A DNA stretch of 35,041 nt, from assembly GCF_900106555.1 (NCBI RefSeq), contig NZ_FNOE01000029.1:1-35041 (forward strand), given 5' to 3'. A program made the position numbers and the translations under genes. The stretch's first letter is position 1, and the number at the start of each line of letters is the position of its first letter. A model generated the notes under the pieces. That model saw nothing but the letters and a program-made list of their open reading frames with translations. It did not search any database and was not told the DNA's origin. Shown piece after piece: positions 24,957 through 33,012 of the stretch. Source of the DNA: Nitrosomonas oligotropha (GTDB lineage Bacteria; Pseudomonadota; Gammaproteobacteria; Burkholderiales; Nitrosomonadaceae).

Positions 24957-25259
24957 ATGGAAGTCACACTGCAAATCACCACGCGCGATATCCCCCACTC
25001 CGAAGCGCTCGAAAGTCACATCCGCGAAAAAGCGGAAAAACTGGAGAAGCTTTATCCGCACATCACCAGCTGCCGGATCGTCATCGAGCTTCCGCACAAA
25101 CACCACCATCAGGGCCGGATGTTTGACGTGCACATCGACATGACGGTACCCGGCAGCGAAATCGTGGTCAATCGTGTTGCTAATGAAGATGTCTACGTCG
25201 CGGTGCGCGATGCTTTCGATGCCGCCAAGCGTCAACTGGAAGATCATGCCCGCAAATAG
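24957..25259 (+). CDS. hpf: Short ribosome hibernation promoting factor (HPF/YfiA family)
   Basis: A 100-residue ribosome-associated inhibitor. The beta-alpha-beta-beta-beta-alpha fold is recognisable: VTLQITTRDIPHSEALESHIREKAEKLEKLYPHI, then a strand pair with VIELPHKHHHQGRMFDVHIDM, then the last helix NEDVYVAVRDAFDAAKRQLEDHARK. AGGAGG seven bases before the ATG at 24957 decides the start over an upstream TTG. Members bind the 30S decoding region in stationary phase or stress. It follows rtcB by 45 bases. A separate rpoN-linked hpf may exist elsewhere. Confidence 0.9.
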   Translation: MEVTLQITTRDIPHSEALESHIREKAEKLEKLYPHITSCRIVIELPHKHHHQGRMFDVHIDMTVPGSEIVVNRVANEDVYVAVRDAFDAAKRQLEDHARK

Positions 25260-25518
25260 CACGGCGATACCAAGTTCAGGCGCCCGACCATGACCCTTCT
25301 CAACCACAAAGCAGCCTTTGGCCGCCGCATTGGATTGTGCGTATACGCTGCGAAAATACCCCAGCGTATCCCATGACGGAAACGCTTGACAAAATTATCA
25401 GAGCGCGCAAGATGGAACGGATGTTCAATCTTTCACGAACGCATGGCTGAACGTGAAAGGATGAAAAAATGACTTCTCATTCAAACTGAAACAGTTGCAG
25501 TAGAAGGAGGGATTTATC
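25260..25518. other. Gap between hpf and the BCAM0308 gene, with a 25-codon ORF
   Basis: A small frame at 25373-25450 (MTETLDKIIRARKMERMFNL and five more residues) has no ribosome-binding site, but its Arg/Lys pattern looks coding-like. It could be a remnant. An inverted repeat at 25430-25459 overlaps its end and is listed separately. Confidence 0.35.
25430..25459. promoter_or_regulatory. Inverted repeat upstream of the BCAM0308 gene
   Basis: CTTTCACG and CGTGAAAG are perfect 8-base arms with a 14-base spacer, about 60 bases before the ATG at 25519. There is no T run, so an operator or RNA structure is more likely than a terminator. Confidence 0.45.
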
Positions 25519-26022
25519 ATGAGCACAAAAAACGCACCCCCTGGTTTTCATCAAATTACGCGGCATGACGGTGTTTTCCAGGAACAAATTCACGATGCTT
25601 ATCAAATCAAAGACAAGCTCCCCGAACCCACCGTTTGTCCGCTATGTAGCGCGGTATTTCACAAAGGCCGGTGGCAATGGCTTGCTGCGCCGGTCAATGC
25701 GCATCAGCACAACTGTCCGGCCTGCCAGCGTATTCATGACCAGTATCCGGCTGGATTCCTAACCTTGCACGGTGCTTTCTTCCACGCGCACCGGGATGAA
25801 ATCATGCATTTGGTACAGCACGTTGAGAAAAAGGAAAAAACCGAGCACCCGCTAAAGCGGATCATGGCAATGGAGATAAAAGATCACGAAGTACTGATCA
25901 CCACAACCGACATTCACCTCGCGCGCGGTATCGGTGAAGCCATCCACGATGCGTACCAGGGTGAGCTGGAGTTTCACTATAACCCAGCGGAAAATCTGTT
26001 GCGCGTGCATTGGTCACGTTGA
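25519..26022 (+). CDS. BCAM0308-family zinc-ribbon protein
   Basis: A 167-residue cytoplasmic protein of the BCAM0308 family, which has no known biochemical function. Two CXXC pairs, C40/C43 (CPLC) and C66/C69 (CPAC), probably form a zinc ribbon. Between them is a Trp-rich stretch (KGRWQWLAAP). The C-terminal domain carries the family block HPLKRIMAMEIKDHEVLITT, then HLARGIGEAIHDAYQGELEF. AGGAGGGATTTATC precedes the ATG. The family often accompanies CBS, Lon and hibernation-factor genes, which suggests a stress role (inference). The assignment rests on the remembered family pattern. Confidence 0.85.
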   Translation: MSTKNAPPGFHQITRHDGVFQEQIHDAYQIKDKLPEPTVCPLCSAVFHKGRWQWLAAPVNAHQHNCPACQRIHDQYPAGFLTLHGAFFHAHRDEIMHLVQHVEKKEKTEHPLKRIMAMEIKDHEVLITTTDIHLARGIGEAIHDAYQGELEFHYNPAENLLRVHWSR

Positions 26023-26070
26023 ACCATGAACTTAGCCGTTTTTCCATAACAACCAGAAAGGAGAAATCAA

Positions 26071-26520
26071 ATGTCTGCCGGTGAAATTTGCAATCGTGAA
26101 GTCATTGTTATCCAACGGGATGCAACCATTGTGGAAGCTGCCAAACTGATGCGCCAGTTTCATGTCGGCGCGCTCATCGTGGTTGAGAAGCGTGACGGCC
26201 GGCAGATTCCGGCCGGCATTGTCACCGATCGCGATCTGGTGGTAGAAGTTGTGGCAACGGAATTGGACGCAGCCGTCATCACCGTTGGCGACATTATGGC
26301 GGCGGAAGTATTTACCATTAAGGAAAGCACCGCATCGCATGAAGCCATCGAATTCATGCGCCGCAAAACCATCCGGCGTTTGCCGGTCGTTGATGAATCG
26401 GGGGAACTGACCGGTATCCTGACGCTGGACGATGCGCTGCAATTATTATCGGAAGAGTTGCTCGATCTCGCCAAACTGGTCCGGTACGAGCAAAAGAAAG
26501 AAACGCGGCATCGTCCGTGA
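26071..26520 (+). CDS. Tandem CBS-domain protein
   Basis: A 149-residue protein made of two CBS motifs that pair into a nucleotide-sensing module. The first (about 1-65) ends IPAGIVTDRDLVVEVVA and the second (about 70-125) ends LTGILTLDDALQLLSEEL, each with the usual G-I-(V/L)-T-D/L pattern. Such modules bind AMP, ATP or S-adenosyl compounds and usually regulate a partner. AGAAAGGAGAAATCAA precedes the ATG. It stands 48 bases after the BCAM0308 gene and before lon. Confidence 0.9.
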   Translation: MSAGEICNREVIVIQRDATIVEAAKLMRQFHVGALIVVEKRDGRQIPAGIVTDRDLVVEVVATELDAAVITVGDIMAAEVFTIKESTASHEAIEFMRRKTIRRLPVVDESGELTGILTLDDALQLLSEELLDLAKLVRYEQKKETRHRP

Positions 26521-26535
26521 TGTTCTATTTTTACC

Positions 26536-26563
26536 GGTAACCGGCACGACAAAACCGGTTACC
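26536..26563 (+). terminator. Hairpin after the CBS gene
   Basis: GGTAACCGG and CCGGTTACC form a perfect 9-bp stem with a 10-base loop, 16 bases after the stop. There is no T run. It may protect the 3' end or weakly terminate before lon. Confidence 0.4.
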
Positions 26564-26610
26564 ATAAACAAGGCCAGCGGATCTCACTTGAATTCCTGGT
26601 TAAGCGCTCA

Positions 26611-26629
26611 AATATTCCAAGAGAATATT
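26611..26629 (+). promoter_or_regulatory. Short hairpin in the lon leader
   Basis: AATATTC / GAATATT pair around the loop CAAGA, 33 bases before the lon ATG. It could be a regulator site or leader structure. It is not a CIRCE element. Confidence 0.35.
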
Positions 26630-26662
26630 AAAACTGCCTTACATTCTGAAGGATGAGCCGCT

Positions 26663-29038
26663 ATGGAACAACCTGTCACAAGCCAACTCGAGTTGCCTGC
26701 CGATGTCATTGCATTGGTGCCAATGCGCAACGTGGTGTTATTTCCGCATGTACTGATGCCCATCACGGTCGGCCGGGTACGATCCATCGCCACCATTGAA
26801 CACGCGCTGCAATCCAAGGCACCGATCGGCATCGTGCTGCAAAAAGATGCCGCCGTCGATAATCCGGGATTGGAAGCACTATGCGGCACCGGGACAATCG
26901 CCAATATCGTTCGGCATATGACATCCGACGACAAAACACATCATGTCGTATGCCAGGGTGTTGAGCGTTTCCACATCGAAGCGCTGATCGAAGGATACCC
27001 GTTCCTCGCCGCGCGCATAAAGCGCATTGAGGAATCGGCCCCCATCACCACACAAACCGAAGCACTGGCCCTGCAACTGCGCGAACGCGCCATTGAAATT
27101 CTTTCATTATTGCCCGGCGTACCGGCGGAGCTCGCACACGCTTTGCAAGCCACGCGCGCGCCTTCCGATCTGGCCGACATTACCGCAAGTCTGCTCGATA
27201 CCGAAGTGAGCGAGAAACAAATGCTGCTCGAAACCATCGATACCGAGGAGCGGCTGCAAAAAGTGCTGCACATCCTGTCGCGCCGCATCGAAGTTTTGCG
27301 CTTGTCGCAAGAAATCGGCGAGCGTACCAAGGAGCAGATGGAAGATCGCGAGCGTAAATACCTGCTGCGCGAACAGTTGAAAGCAATTCAGAAAGAGCTC
27401 GGCGAAGACGGCGACAACGATCAAGAAATCACGCAACTGGACGAGGCCATCACCAAAGCCGGCATGCCGGGCGATATCGAAGCGCAAGCGCGCAAAGAAT
27501 TGCACCGCTTGCAGCGCATGCCGGGGGCGTCGAGTGAATTCTCGATGCTGCATACTTACCTGGAATGGATGACCGAATTGCCGTGGCGGCTGCCCGAGGA
27601 GGCGCCAATCGACCTGAATAGCGCACGGCAGATTCTGGAAGCGGACCATTTCGGGTTGGAGCGTATCAAACAGCGCATCATCGAATTCCTCGCGGTGCAA
27701 AAATTGAAACCGCACGGCCGGGCGCCGATTCTGTGTTTTGTCGGACCGCCCGGTGTCGGCAAAACATCGTTAGGCCAAAGCATTGCGCGCGCGTTGCAGC
27801 GTTCGTTTGTGCGGGTTTCATTGGGCGGTGTGCATGACGAAGCCGAAATGCGCGGCCACCGCCGCACCTACGTCGGCGCGATGCCAGGCAACATCGTGCA
27901 AGGATTACGTAAGGCGGGTGCGCGCAACTGCGTCATGATGCTCGACGAGATCGACAAAATGTCCGCCAGCATGCAAGGCGACCCCTCCGCCGCTCTACTG
28001 GAAATTCTCGATCCGGAGCAGAATTCGACGTTTCGCGATAATTATCTCGGCGTGCCGTTCGACTTAAGCCGTGTGATTTTCATCGCCACCGCGAATGTGA
28101 TCGACAACGTGCCGCCGCCGGTGCGCGACCGCATGGAAATTATCGATCTCCCTGGCTACACGCAGGAGGAGAAACTGCAAATCGCCTTGCGGTATCTAGT
28201 GCAGCGTCAAAGTGAAGCGAACGGCTTGCGTGAGGAACAGTGCACGCTCACACCCGAGGCGCTGCAAAGCATTGTGGCCAACTACACCCGTGAAGCCGGT
28301 GTGCGTCAGTTCGAGCGGGAAATTGGCCGGGTCATGCGGAATGTGGCCCTGCGCATTGCGGAAGGCAAACAACAGCAAGTGCGAATCGACGTGAATGATC
28401 TGGATGCGATCCTGGGTGCGGAAAAATTTGAACACGAACTCGCGCTGCATACCGACTTACCCGGTGTCGCCACCGGCCTCGCCTGGACACCGGTGGGCGG
28501 CGACATTCTATTCATCGAAGCCACGCGCATCAATGGCAGCGGAAGACTGATTCTGACCGGGCAGCTCGGCGACGTGATGAAAGAAAGCGCGCAAGCCGCG
28601 CTCACGCTGGTCAAAGCGCGCGCCAGCGATCTCAATATTCCGTTAGCGCTGTTTGACGGTGTCGATGTGCATATGCACGTTCCGGCGGGCGCGATTCCCA
28701 AAGACGAACCGAGCGCGGGTGTAGCGATGTTCATCGCGCTCGCTTCGCTTTTCACCAACCGGCCGGTGCGCCACGATGTCGCCATGACCGGTGAAATCAG
28801 TTTGCGTGGTTTGGTATTGCCGGTCGGCGGCGTCAAGGAAAAAATACTCGCGGCGCAGCGTGCCGGTATTCAAACCGTGCTGTTACCTGCGCGTAACCAG
28901 AAAGATCTGCGAGATGTTCCGGAAGCAACGCGCATGGCAATGCAGTTTGTTTTACTGGAAACCGCCGATGACGCCATGCAAGCAGCATTGCATCAAACCG
29001 CCAACCCGATGCAAGCGGCAGGATTCAAGCTTGTTTGA
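26663..29038 (+). CDS. lon: ATP-dependent protease Lon
   Basis: A 791-residue cytosolic AAA+ serine protease that degrades damaged and regulatory proteins. The N-terminal LON substrate domain (about 15-205, [18 protein letters not shown]) is followed by a coiled-coil linker. The AAA+ module has Walker [10 protein letters not shown] (about 360) and Walker [11 protein letters not shown]. The protease domain has the catalytic dyad S684 ([10 protein letters not shown]) and K727 in GGVKEK. The length is near that of the family (about 780-810). ATGAGCC-type spacing and GAAGGATGAGCCGCT precede the start. It ends the RNA-repair/hibernation cluster and may be a second lon, since lon usually sits by clpX. 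Confidence 0.95.
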   Translation: MEQPVTSQLELPADVIALVPMRNVVLFPHVLMPITVGRVRSIATIEHALQSKAPIGIVLQKDAAVDNPGLEALCGTGTIANIVRHMTSDDKTHHVVCQGVERFHIEALIEGYPFLAARIKRIEESAPITTQTEALALQLRERAIEILSLLPGVPAELAHALQATRAPSDLADITASLLDTEVSEKQMLLETIDTEERLQKVLHILSRRIEVLRLSQEIGERTKEQMEDRERKYLLREQLKAIQKELGEDGDNDQEITQLDEAITKAGMPGDIEAQARKELHRLQRMPGASSEFSMLHTYLEWMTELPWRLPEEAPIDLNSARQILEADHFGLERIKQRIIEFLAVQKLKPHGRAPILCFVGPPGVGKTSLGQSIARALQRSFVRVSLGGVHDEAEMRGHRRTYVGAMPGNIVQGLRKAGARNCVMMLDEIDKMSASMQGDPSAALLEILDPEQNSTFRDNYLGVPFDLSRVIFIATANVIDNVPPPVRDRMEIIDLPGYTQEEKLQIALRYLVQRQSEANGLREEQCTLTPEALQSIVANYTREAGVRQFEREIGRVMRNVALRIAEGKQQQVRIDVNDLDAILGAEKFEHELALHTDLPGVATGLAWTPVGGDILFIEATRINGSGRLILTGQLGDVMKESAQAALTLVKARASDLNIPLALFDGVDVHMHVPAGAIPKDEPSAGVAMFIALASLFTNRPVRHDVAMTGEISLRGLVLPVGGVKEKILAAQRAGIQTVLLPARNQKDLRDVPEATRMAMQFVLLETADDAMQAALHQTANPMQAAGFKLV

Positions 29039-29357
29039 ACTGGAATTACCAGAACATGGGGAGCAATTCCGGATGATCATGCGCATCAAACCACCACCCA
29101 TGAATTTCTAGGCATTTTGCTTAGAGAAAGATAAGCGATACGCTTATATATTTATGCCGCCAACCGTTCCAGAATACCCAGATGGCCGTTAAATACAAAA
29201 AACAAGGCTAAATAAAGCGGCAATTTGCCGCATTGTAGTTTCCTCCCTGTCCAGTTACAGTGAATCACCGGAAGCCAGTTCAATACAGCTCTGTTATATG
29301 GTTGTCACATTGTCTTGCTATCCTGGAAATATCGCCTAATGTGAGGAGTAAATTCAA
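29039..29357. other. Intergenic region after lon with two short palindromes
   Basis: ATAAGCG-ATA-CGCTTAT at 29131-29147 and GCGGCAA-T-TTGCCGC at 29217-29231 are perfect dyads with small centres. No gene is supported in these 319 bases. The second dyad lies about 125 bases before the HTH-like gene and could bind a dimeric regulator. Confidence 0.45.
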
Positions 29358-29714
29358 ATGATGCACGCTGAAACTCTCGATAAATTTAACGCCATTAGTC
29401 ATCTTTACAAACAAAAAAACAATTATTCCTTCTACGAATCGGGTCAATTGCGGCGCGCGAAAATGCATGCTGCGCAGCTCATCGGTGCAATCGATACCCA
29501 GCAAATGCTGCCACCGGTTCTGTATCAACTGCTCGAAGCCAGTCTTGTTCTGGAAACGACCGATTGCAAGCTGCTTGCTGCCCATCTGAAAAGAACGCCC
29601 GCCATTATTCGCAGTGAATTTAAAAACATATGCGAAATTCTTGGTTCGGCTGAAAACGCGCGGGATGATCGCGGTTTTAACAGCCGCAAAAATAAAAGCG
29701 CTGTCAATATCTAA
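29358..29714 (+). CDS. Small helix-turn-helix-like protein
   Basis: A 118-residue protein. The C-terminal part, CKLLAAHLKRTPAIIRSEFKNICEILGS (about 71-98), reads like a LuxR-type or related helix-turn-helix, with LAAHLKRTPAIIR as the turn and recognition helix. The N-terminal half is helical without a clear sensor domain. A basic tail (SRKNKS) closes it. GTGAGGAGTAAATTCAA precedes the ATG. It may regulate neighbouring stress genes, but that is inferred. Confidence 0.55.
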   Translation: MMHAETLDKFNAISHLYKQKNNYSFYESGQLRRAKMHAAQLIGAIDTQQMLPPVLYQLLEASLVLETTDCKLLAAHLKRTPAIIRSEFKNICEILGSAENARDDRGFNSRKNKSAVNI

Positions 29715-29728
29715 GCATTTACTTAGTT

Positions 29729-29757
29729 AAAAATAAGTATTTTCTTACTTATTTTTT
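29729..29757 (+). terminator. AT-rich intrinsic terminator
   Basis: AAAAATAAGT pairs with ACTTATTTTT (10 bp, 8-base loop) and ends in a T run, 15 bases after the HTH-like gene. Confidence 0.65.
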
Positions 29758-29851
29758 AAAAAAATTTCACTAAGATAATCAATTGATAAAGGTTTTTATC
29801 AATCTAATCTTTTGAGTACGAATAAATATCCTGCTAAAGGAGGATTATCAA

Positions 29852-30136
29852 ATGCCAAGCAAAGTCAGCGAAGGAGAAACCAGGAAATCCGGAACACGGT
29901 TATCAAAAAGCGAAGAGCGGATACTCGCGAATCAGGTCTTGAATCCAGTAAAATCGGTTGACCGCCAGGAAATGATTGCCACCGCGGCTTATTTCCGGGC
30001 TGAGAAGCGCGGCTTCACGGGCAATGAGACAGATGCTCTGCGTGATTGGCTTGAAGCTGAGAGGGAGGTCGATAATGAGCTGGATATGCTTGACAGCAGC
30101 AGCATAGATTTTCAATTTCTCACTATTAAAGAGTAA
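29852..30136 (+). CDS. DUF2934 protein
   Basis: A 94-residue protein with a DUF2934 core: RQEMIATAAYFRAEKRGFTG, then DALRDWLEAEREVDNEL. The family is small and soluble with no known function, and is common in proteobacterial stress and polyketide-like loci. The N-terminal 40 residues are basic and disordered. AAAGGAGGATTATCAA precedes the ATG, a strong site. Confidence 0.85.
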   Translation: MPSKVSEGETRKSGTRLSKSEERILANQVLNPVKSVDRQEMIATAAYFRAEKRGFTGNETDALRDWLEAEREVDNELDMLDSSSIDFQFLTIKE

Positions 30137-30348
30137 TCATCACTTATCTGCGGAGATTATTCCTCATCACATTGAATTGCCGGTACCACAAAACCCTGCG
30201 GTCAGCTGTAACCGGCGGCGGGGCTTTTCTTCTGGCGATGTTCACGTCCAGGTCAACAGAGTGCCGCAGCTTTTGTCTTCTATACAGCATTGTATTGCCG
30301 CATAATACGCTGAACCCGAAGATTAACCGGATATGAAAAAGGAAAATC

Positions 30349-31353
30349 ATGATTAAAGCGTATGCGGCATTTGAACCTGGCGGAAAACTACAGCCTTTTG
30401 AATACAACCCCGGCGCATTGGGCGATCACGATGTTGAAATCGCGGTCGAACATTGCGGCATTTGCCATAGCGATTTAAGCATGCTGCACAATGATTGGGG
30501 AATCACGCAATATCCTTTCGTGCCGGGGCATGAGATCATCGGCACCATTGCGGCCAAGGGCACGCATGTCAGTAATCTATCCGTGGGCCAGCGAGTCGGC
30601 TTGGGCTGGCATGCCGGTTATTGCATGACGTGCCACAGTTGCCTATCCGGCGATCATAACCTTTGCGCGCAGCCGGAATCCACCATCGTAGGTCACCACG
30701 GCGGTTTCGCCGACAAAGTACGCGCCAAAGCGGCCAGTGTTGTCGCATTGCCCGATGGTCTCAACGCACAAAACGCGGGTCCGCTGTTCTGTGGGGGAAT
30801 CACCGTTTTCAATCCGCTGCTGCAGTACAACGTTCCCCCCACCGCCCAGGTCGCCGTCATCGGTATTGGCGGTTTAGGGCATATCGCACTGCAATTTCTG
30901 CGCGCATGGGGTTGCCGGGTAACGGCCTTCACTTCGAGCGAAGACAAAAAGAAAGAAGCACTATCGATTGGCGCGCACGATGTGCTGGACACGAAAAAAC
31001 CAAGCGAACTGGCTGCTGCGGCTGGCCGCTTTGATTTGATTCTAACCACCGTCAATGTCAAGTTGGACTGGAATGCCTATATCGCCACCCTGCGCCCTAA
31101 AGGCCGTTTGCATTTTCTCGGCGTACCGCTTGAACCGCTGGATATCAATGTATTCCCGCTGATCGCCAATCAATGCTCGGTGTCGGGCTCCCCCGTCGGC
31201 AGCCCCGCCGGTATCGCGACCATGTTGCGTTTTGCCGCACAACACAAGATCGAACCGGTCATTGAAGTTTTTCGTTTTGATCAGGTCAATGAAGCGCTGG
31301 CCAGATTGGCAAGCGGTCAAGCGAAATACCGCATTGTATTAAGTCACCAGTAA
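30349..31353 (+). CDS. Zinc-dependent alcohol dehydrogenase (medium-chain family)
   Basis: A 334-residue NAD(P)-dependent medium-chain alcohol/aldehyde reductase, of the cinnamyl/YahK-like branch. Catalytic zinc ligands are C36 in CGICHSD, H61/E62 in GHE and C148 in FCGGITVF. Structural zinc ligands are C92, C95, C98 and C106. The Rossmann motif is GIGGLGHIALQF, with AFTSSEDKKKEA after it, suggesting NADP preference. AAAAAGGAAAATC precedes the ATG. The substrate is unknown. It has its own terminator. Confidence 0.92.
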   Translation: MIKAYAAFEPGGKLQPFEYNPGALGDHDVEIAVEHCGICHSDLSMLHNDWGITQYPFVPGHEIIGTIAAKGTHVSNLSVGQRVGLGWHAGYCMTCHSCLSGDHNLCAQPESTIVGHHGGFADKVRAKAASVVALPDGLNAQNAGPLFCGGITVFNPLLQYNVPPTAQVAVIGIGGLGHIALQFLRAWGCRVTAFTSSEDKKKEALSIGAHDVLDTKKPSELAAAAGRFDLILTTVNVKLDWNAYIATLRPKGRLHFLGVPLEPLDINVFPLIANQCSVSGSPVGSPAGIATMLRFAAQHKIEPVIEVFRFDQVNEALARLASGQAKYRIVLSHQ

Positions 31354-31360
31354 CAAGAAA

Positions 31361-31386
31361 TTTTGCCTGGCTGTTGTCAGGCAAAA
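31361..31386 (+). terminator. Intrinsic terminator after the alcohol dehydrogenase gene
   Basis: TTTTGCCTG and CAGGCAAAA form a 9-bp stem with an 8-base loop, followed by CTTTC. Confidence 0.65.
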
Positions 31387-31706
31387 CTTTCATGCTCTCC
31401 TCATTCCATCTGTGCCAGGTGAATGGCAAAAAACTGATCGCTGAATAGCAACTTTAGCATCTTGGCGGGAACTTTCCGGCGCCGATCCACTCCATTCAAA
31501 CTGTTAATTTTTGCTTGCCGATAAATATATAGCGGTGCGGTTGTTAGTCAATCATTTATAATAGCGCGCATTTTTTCAATCCAATATATCCCCGACTCGC
31601 CCGGTACGCATAAATCCAATACATCAAACCCTAACACTTCAATTCAGTAAATTTGAAACCGCTTGCCGTAAAGAACGGCAAGTTTCATCAGTGAAAAGTC
31701 CAATTT
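31387..31706. other. Upstream region of the acyltransferase gene
   Basis: TATAAT at 31557-31562 is a consensus -10 element, but the -35 position (about 31534) is poor, so the promoter may need an activator. The leader then runs about 140 bases to the ATG and ends in a hairpin listed separately. No gene is seen. Confidence 0.45.
31655..31686 (+). promoter_or_regulatory. Leader hairpin before the acyltransferase gene
   Basis: CTTGCCGT pairs with ACGGCAAG around a 5-base loop (AAAGA), and GAAA/TTTC extend the stem past a small bulge. It ends 20 bases before the ATG at 31707, so it may affect translation or mRNA stability. Confidence 0.45.
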
Positions 31707-32879
31707 ATGATGCATATCTCACATAAAAAAGAAATCCGTTCGCATACTTCATTGCGCGGTTGGGCAGCTATGATGGTTGTCTTCGTTCATTTTCGATATT
31801 ATCTGCACTCATCGATAGATCCCGATGAAATCACTATGTATTTTTACAAAGGTTACCTCTGGGTTGATTTCTTCTTCATTCTCAGTGGATTCGTCATGGC
31901 TTATGTGTATGACATCGAACATCCCAGACGCTATAGCGTACGTGACACCTTGCATTATCTGATTGCCCGGATTGCCAGAATTTATCCCTTGCATTTCATT
32001 ACATTGGTGGCAACCGTACTTTTTTTCACGCTGCTGGCGCTGATCAACTGGGGATTGGGAAAAGAAGCCTGCTGCTTGTTTGACGACGCCTTGCGCACGC
32101 CCGAATCACTGGCCGCCAACCTGTTTCTGATCCACTCGTGGGGCATGTTTGATTGGGTCACTTGGAATTTCCCTTCATGGTCGCTGAGCGCGGAATTTTT
32201 TTGCTATCTGCTCTTTGCCGCGCTTCTGACCATCAATGGCGATAACCGCAAACTGGCTTTAGTGTTGTTGTCATGCATTGCAGTGCTTTTCTATTGCTTA
32301 TGTATGGCGACGGATAACGATGTCAACGACAACTTTCGTTTGTCCACCATCCGCGCCGCATCCGCTTTCACGATCGGCATGTTGCTGTTCCTAGCACGTA
32401 ACGCAGTTTCCACTTTGCCGGACAGATACCTGACGTATATTCAGATTGTTGCCTCCATCGCACTGTTCCTTTCGCTCCACTTTGGTGTAACCGATGTTCT
32501 GGTGATTGGCTTGATGGCTTTGATCGTGCTGGTGACCTGGGAAGACCGCGGCTATTTATGCCAGTGTCTGGACACACGCGGCCTGCACACGATTGGAGTA
32601 TTGTCATTTTCTATTTATATGTGGCATTACCTGGTCCAGTTTGTTGCAAAACAGGATTGGGAGAACATCACCGGGCTGCCCGTGGAAAGTAGCGTAACGG
32701 GGTCCATTCTATTTGTAGCGGGTATGGTCGGTTCGGCTATTTCGATCGCGATCTGGAGTTACCGGCACCTGGAAATGCCCACGCGCAAATGGATCAACTT
32801 GCGCCTGACCGGCTTGCTGGAAGCCAAATCCCCACCCGGCTGGCAGCTGGCGTGGATACCGGGTGAGAGAAGAAGATAA
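31707..32879 (+). CDS. Acyltransferase family 3 membrane protein (OafA-like)
   Basis: A 390-residue integral membrane acyltransferase of the AT3 family, which O-acylates sugars of surface polysaccharides from a cytoplasmic acyl donor. The N-terminal family block is SLRGWAAMMVVFVHFRYYL, with the typical RG and H. FFFILSGFVMAYVY then IARIARIYPLHFITL, with the RIYPLH motif, follow. About ten hydrophobic helices run through the protein, and the end is basic and soluble. It stands alone after a structured leader. The modified glycan is unknown; exopolysaccharide linked to the PEP-CTERM system is possible. Confidence 0.9.
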   Translation: MMHISHKKEIRSHTSLRGWAAMMVVFVHFRYYLHSSIDPDEITMYFYKGYLWVDFFFILSGFVMAYVYDIEHPRRYSVRDTLHYLIARIARIYPLHFITLVATVLFFTLLALINWGLGKEACCLFDDALRTPESLAANLFLIHSWGMFDWVTWNFPSWSLSAEFFCYLLFAALLTINGDNRKLALVLLSCIAVLFYCLCMATDNDVNDNFRLSTIRAASAFTIGMLLFLARNAVSTLPDRYLTYIQIVASIALFLSLHFGVTDVLVIGLMALIVLVTWEDRGYLCQCLDTRGLHTIGVLSFSIYMWHYLVQFVAKQDWENITGLPVESSVTGSILFVAGMVGSAISIAIWSYRHLEMPTRKWINLRLTGLLEAKSPPGWQLAWIPGERRR

Positions 32880-33012
32880 ACAGGCGTTGTTGTGGCGGAA
32901 ATGGGGTTGAAGGGCCAGGAACCCCGGTCACGCGAACTCTCGTGATCATGATTAAATGGCATCTCGGAAATCACTAGAGTTCCACGAGACTTTATTCTAA
33001 GAAGATAAATTA

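Noticed and set aside
26587..26620. Sigma-32 heat-shock promoter before lon
   Set aside because: CTTGAA is present at 26587, but no CCCCAT-like -10 follows at the required spacing.
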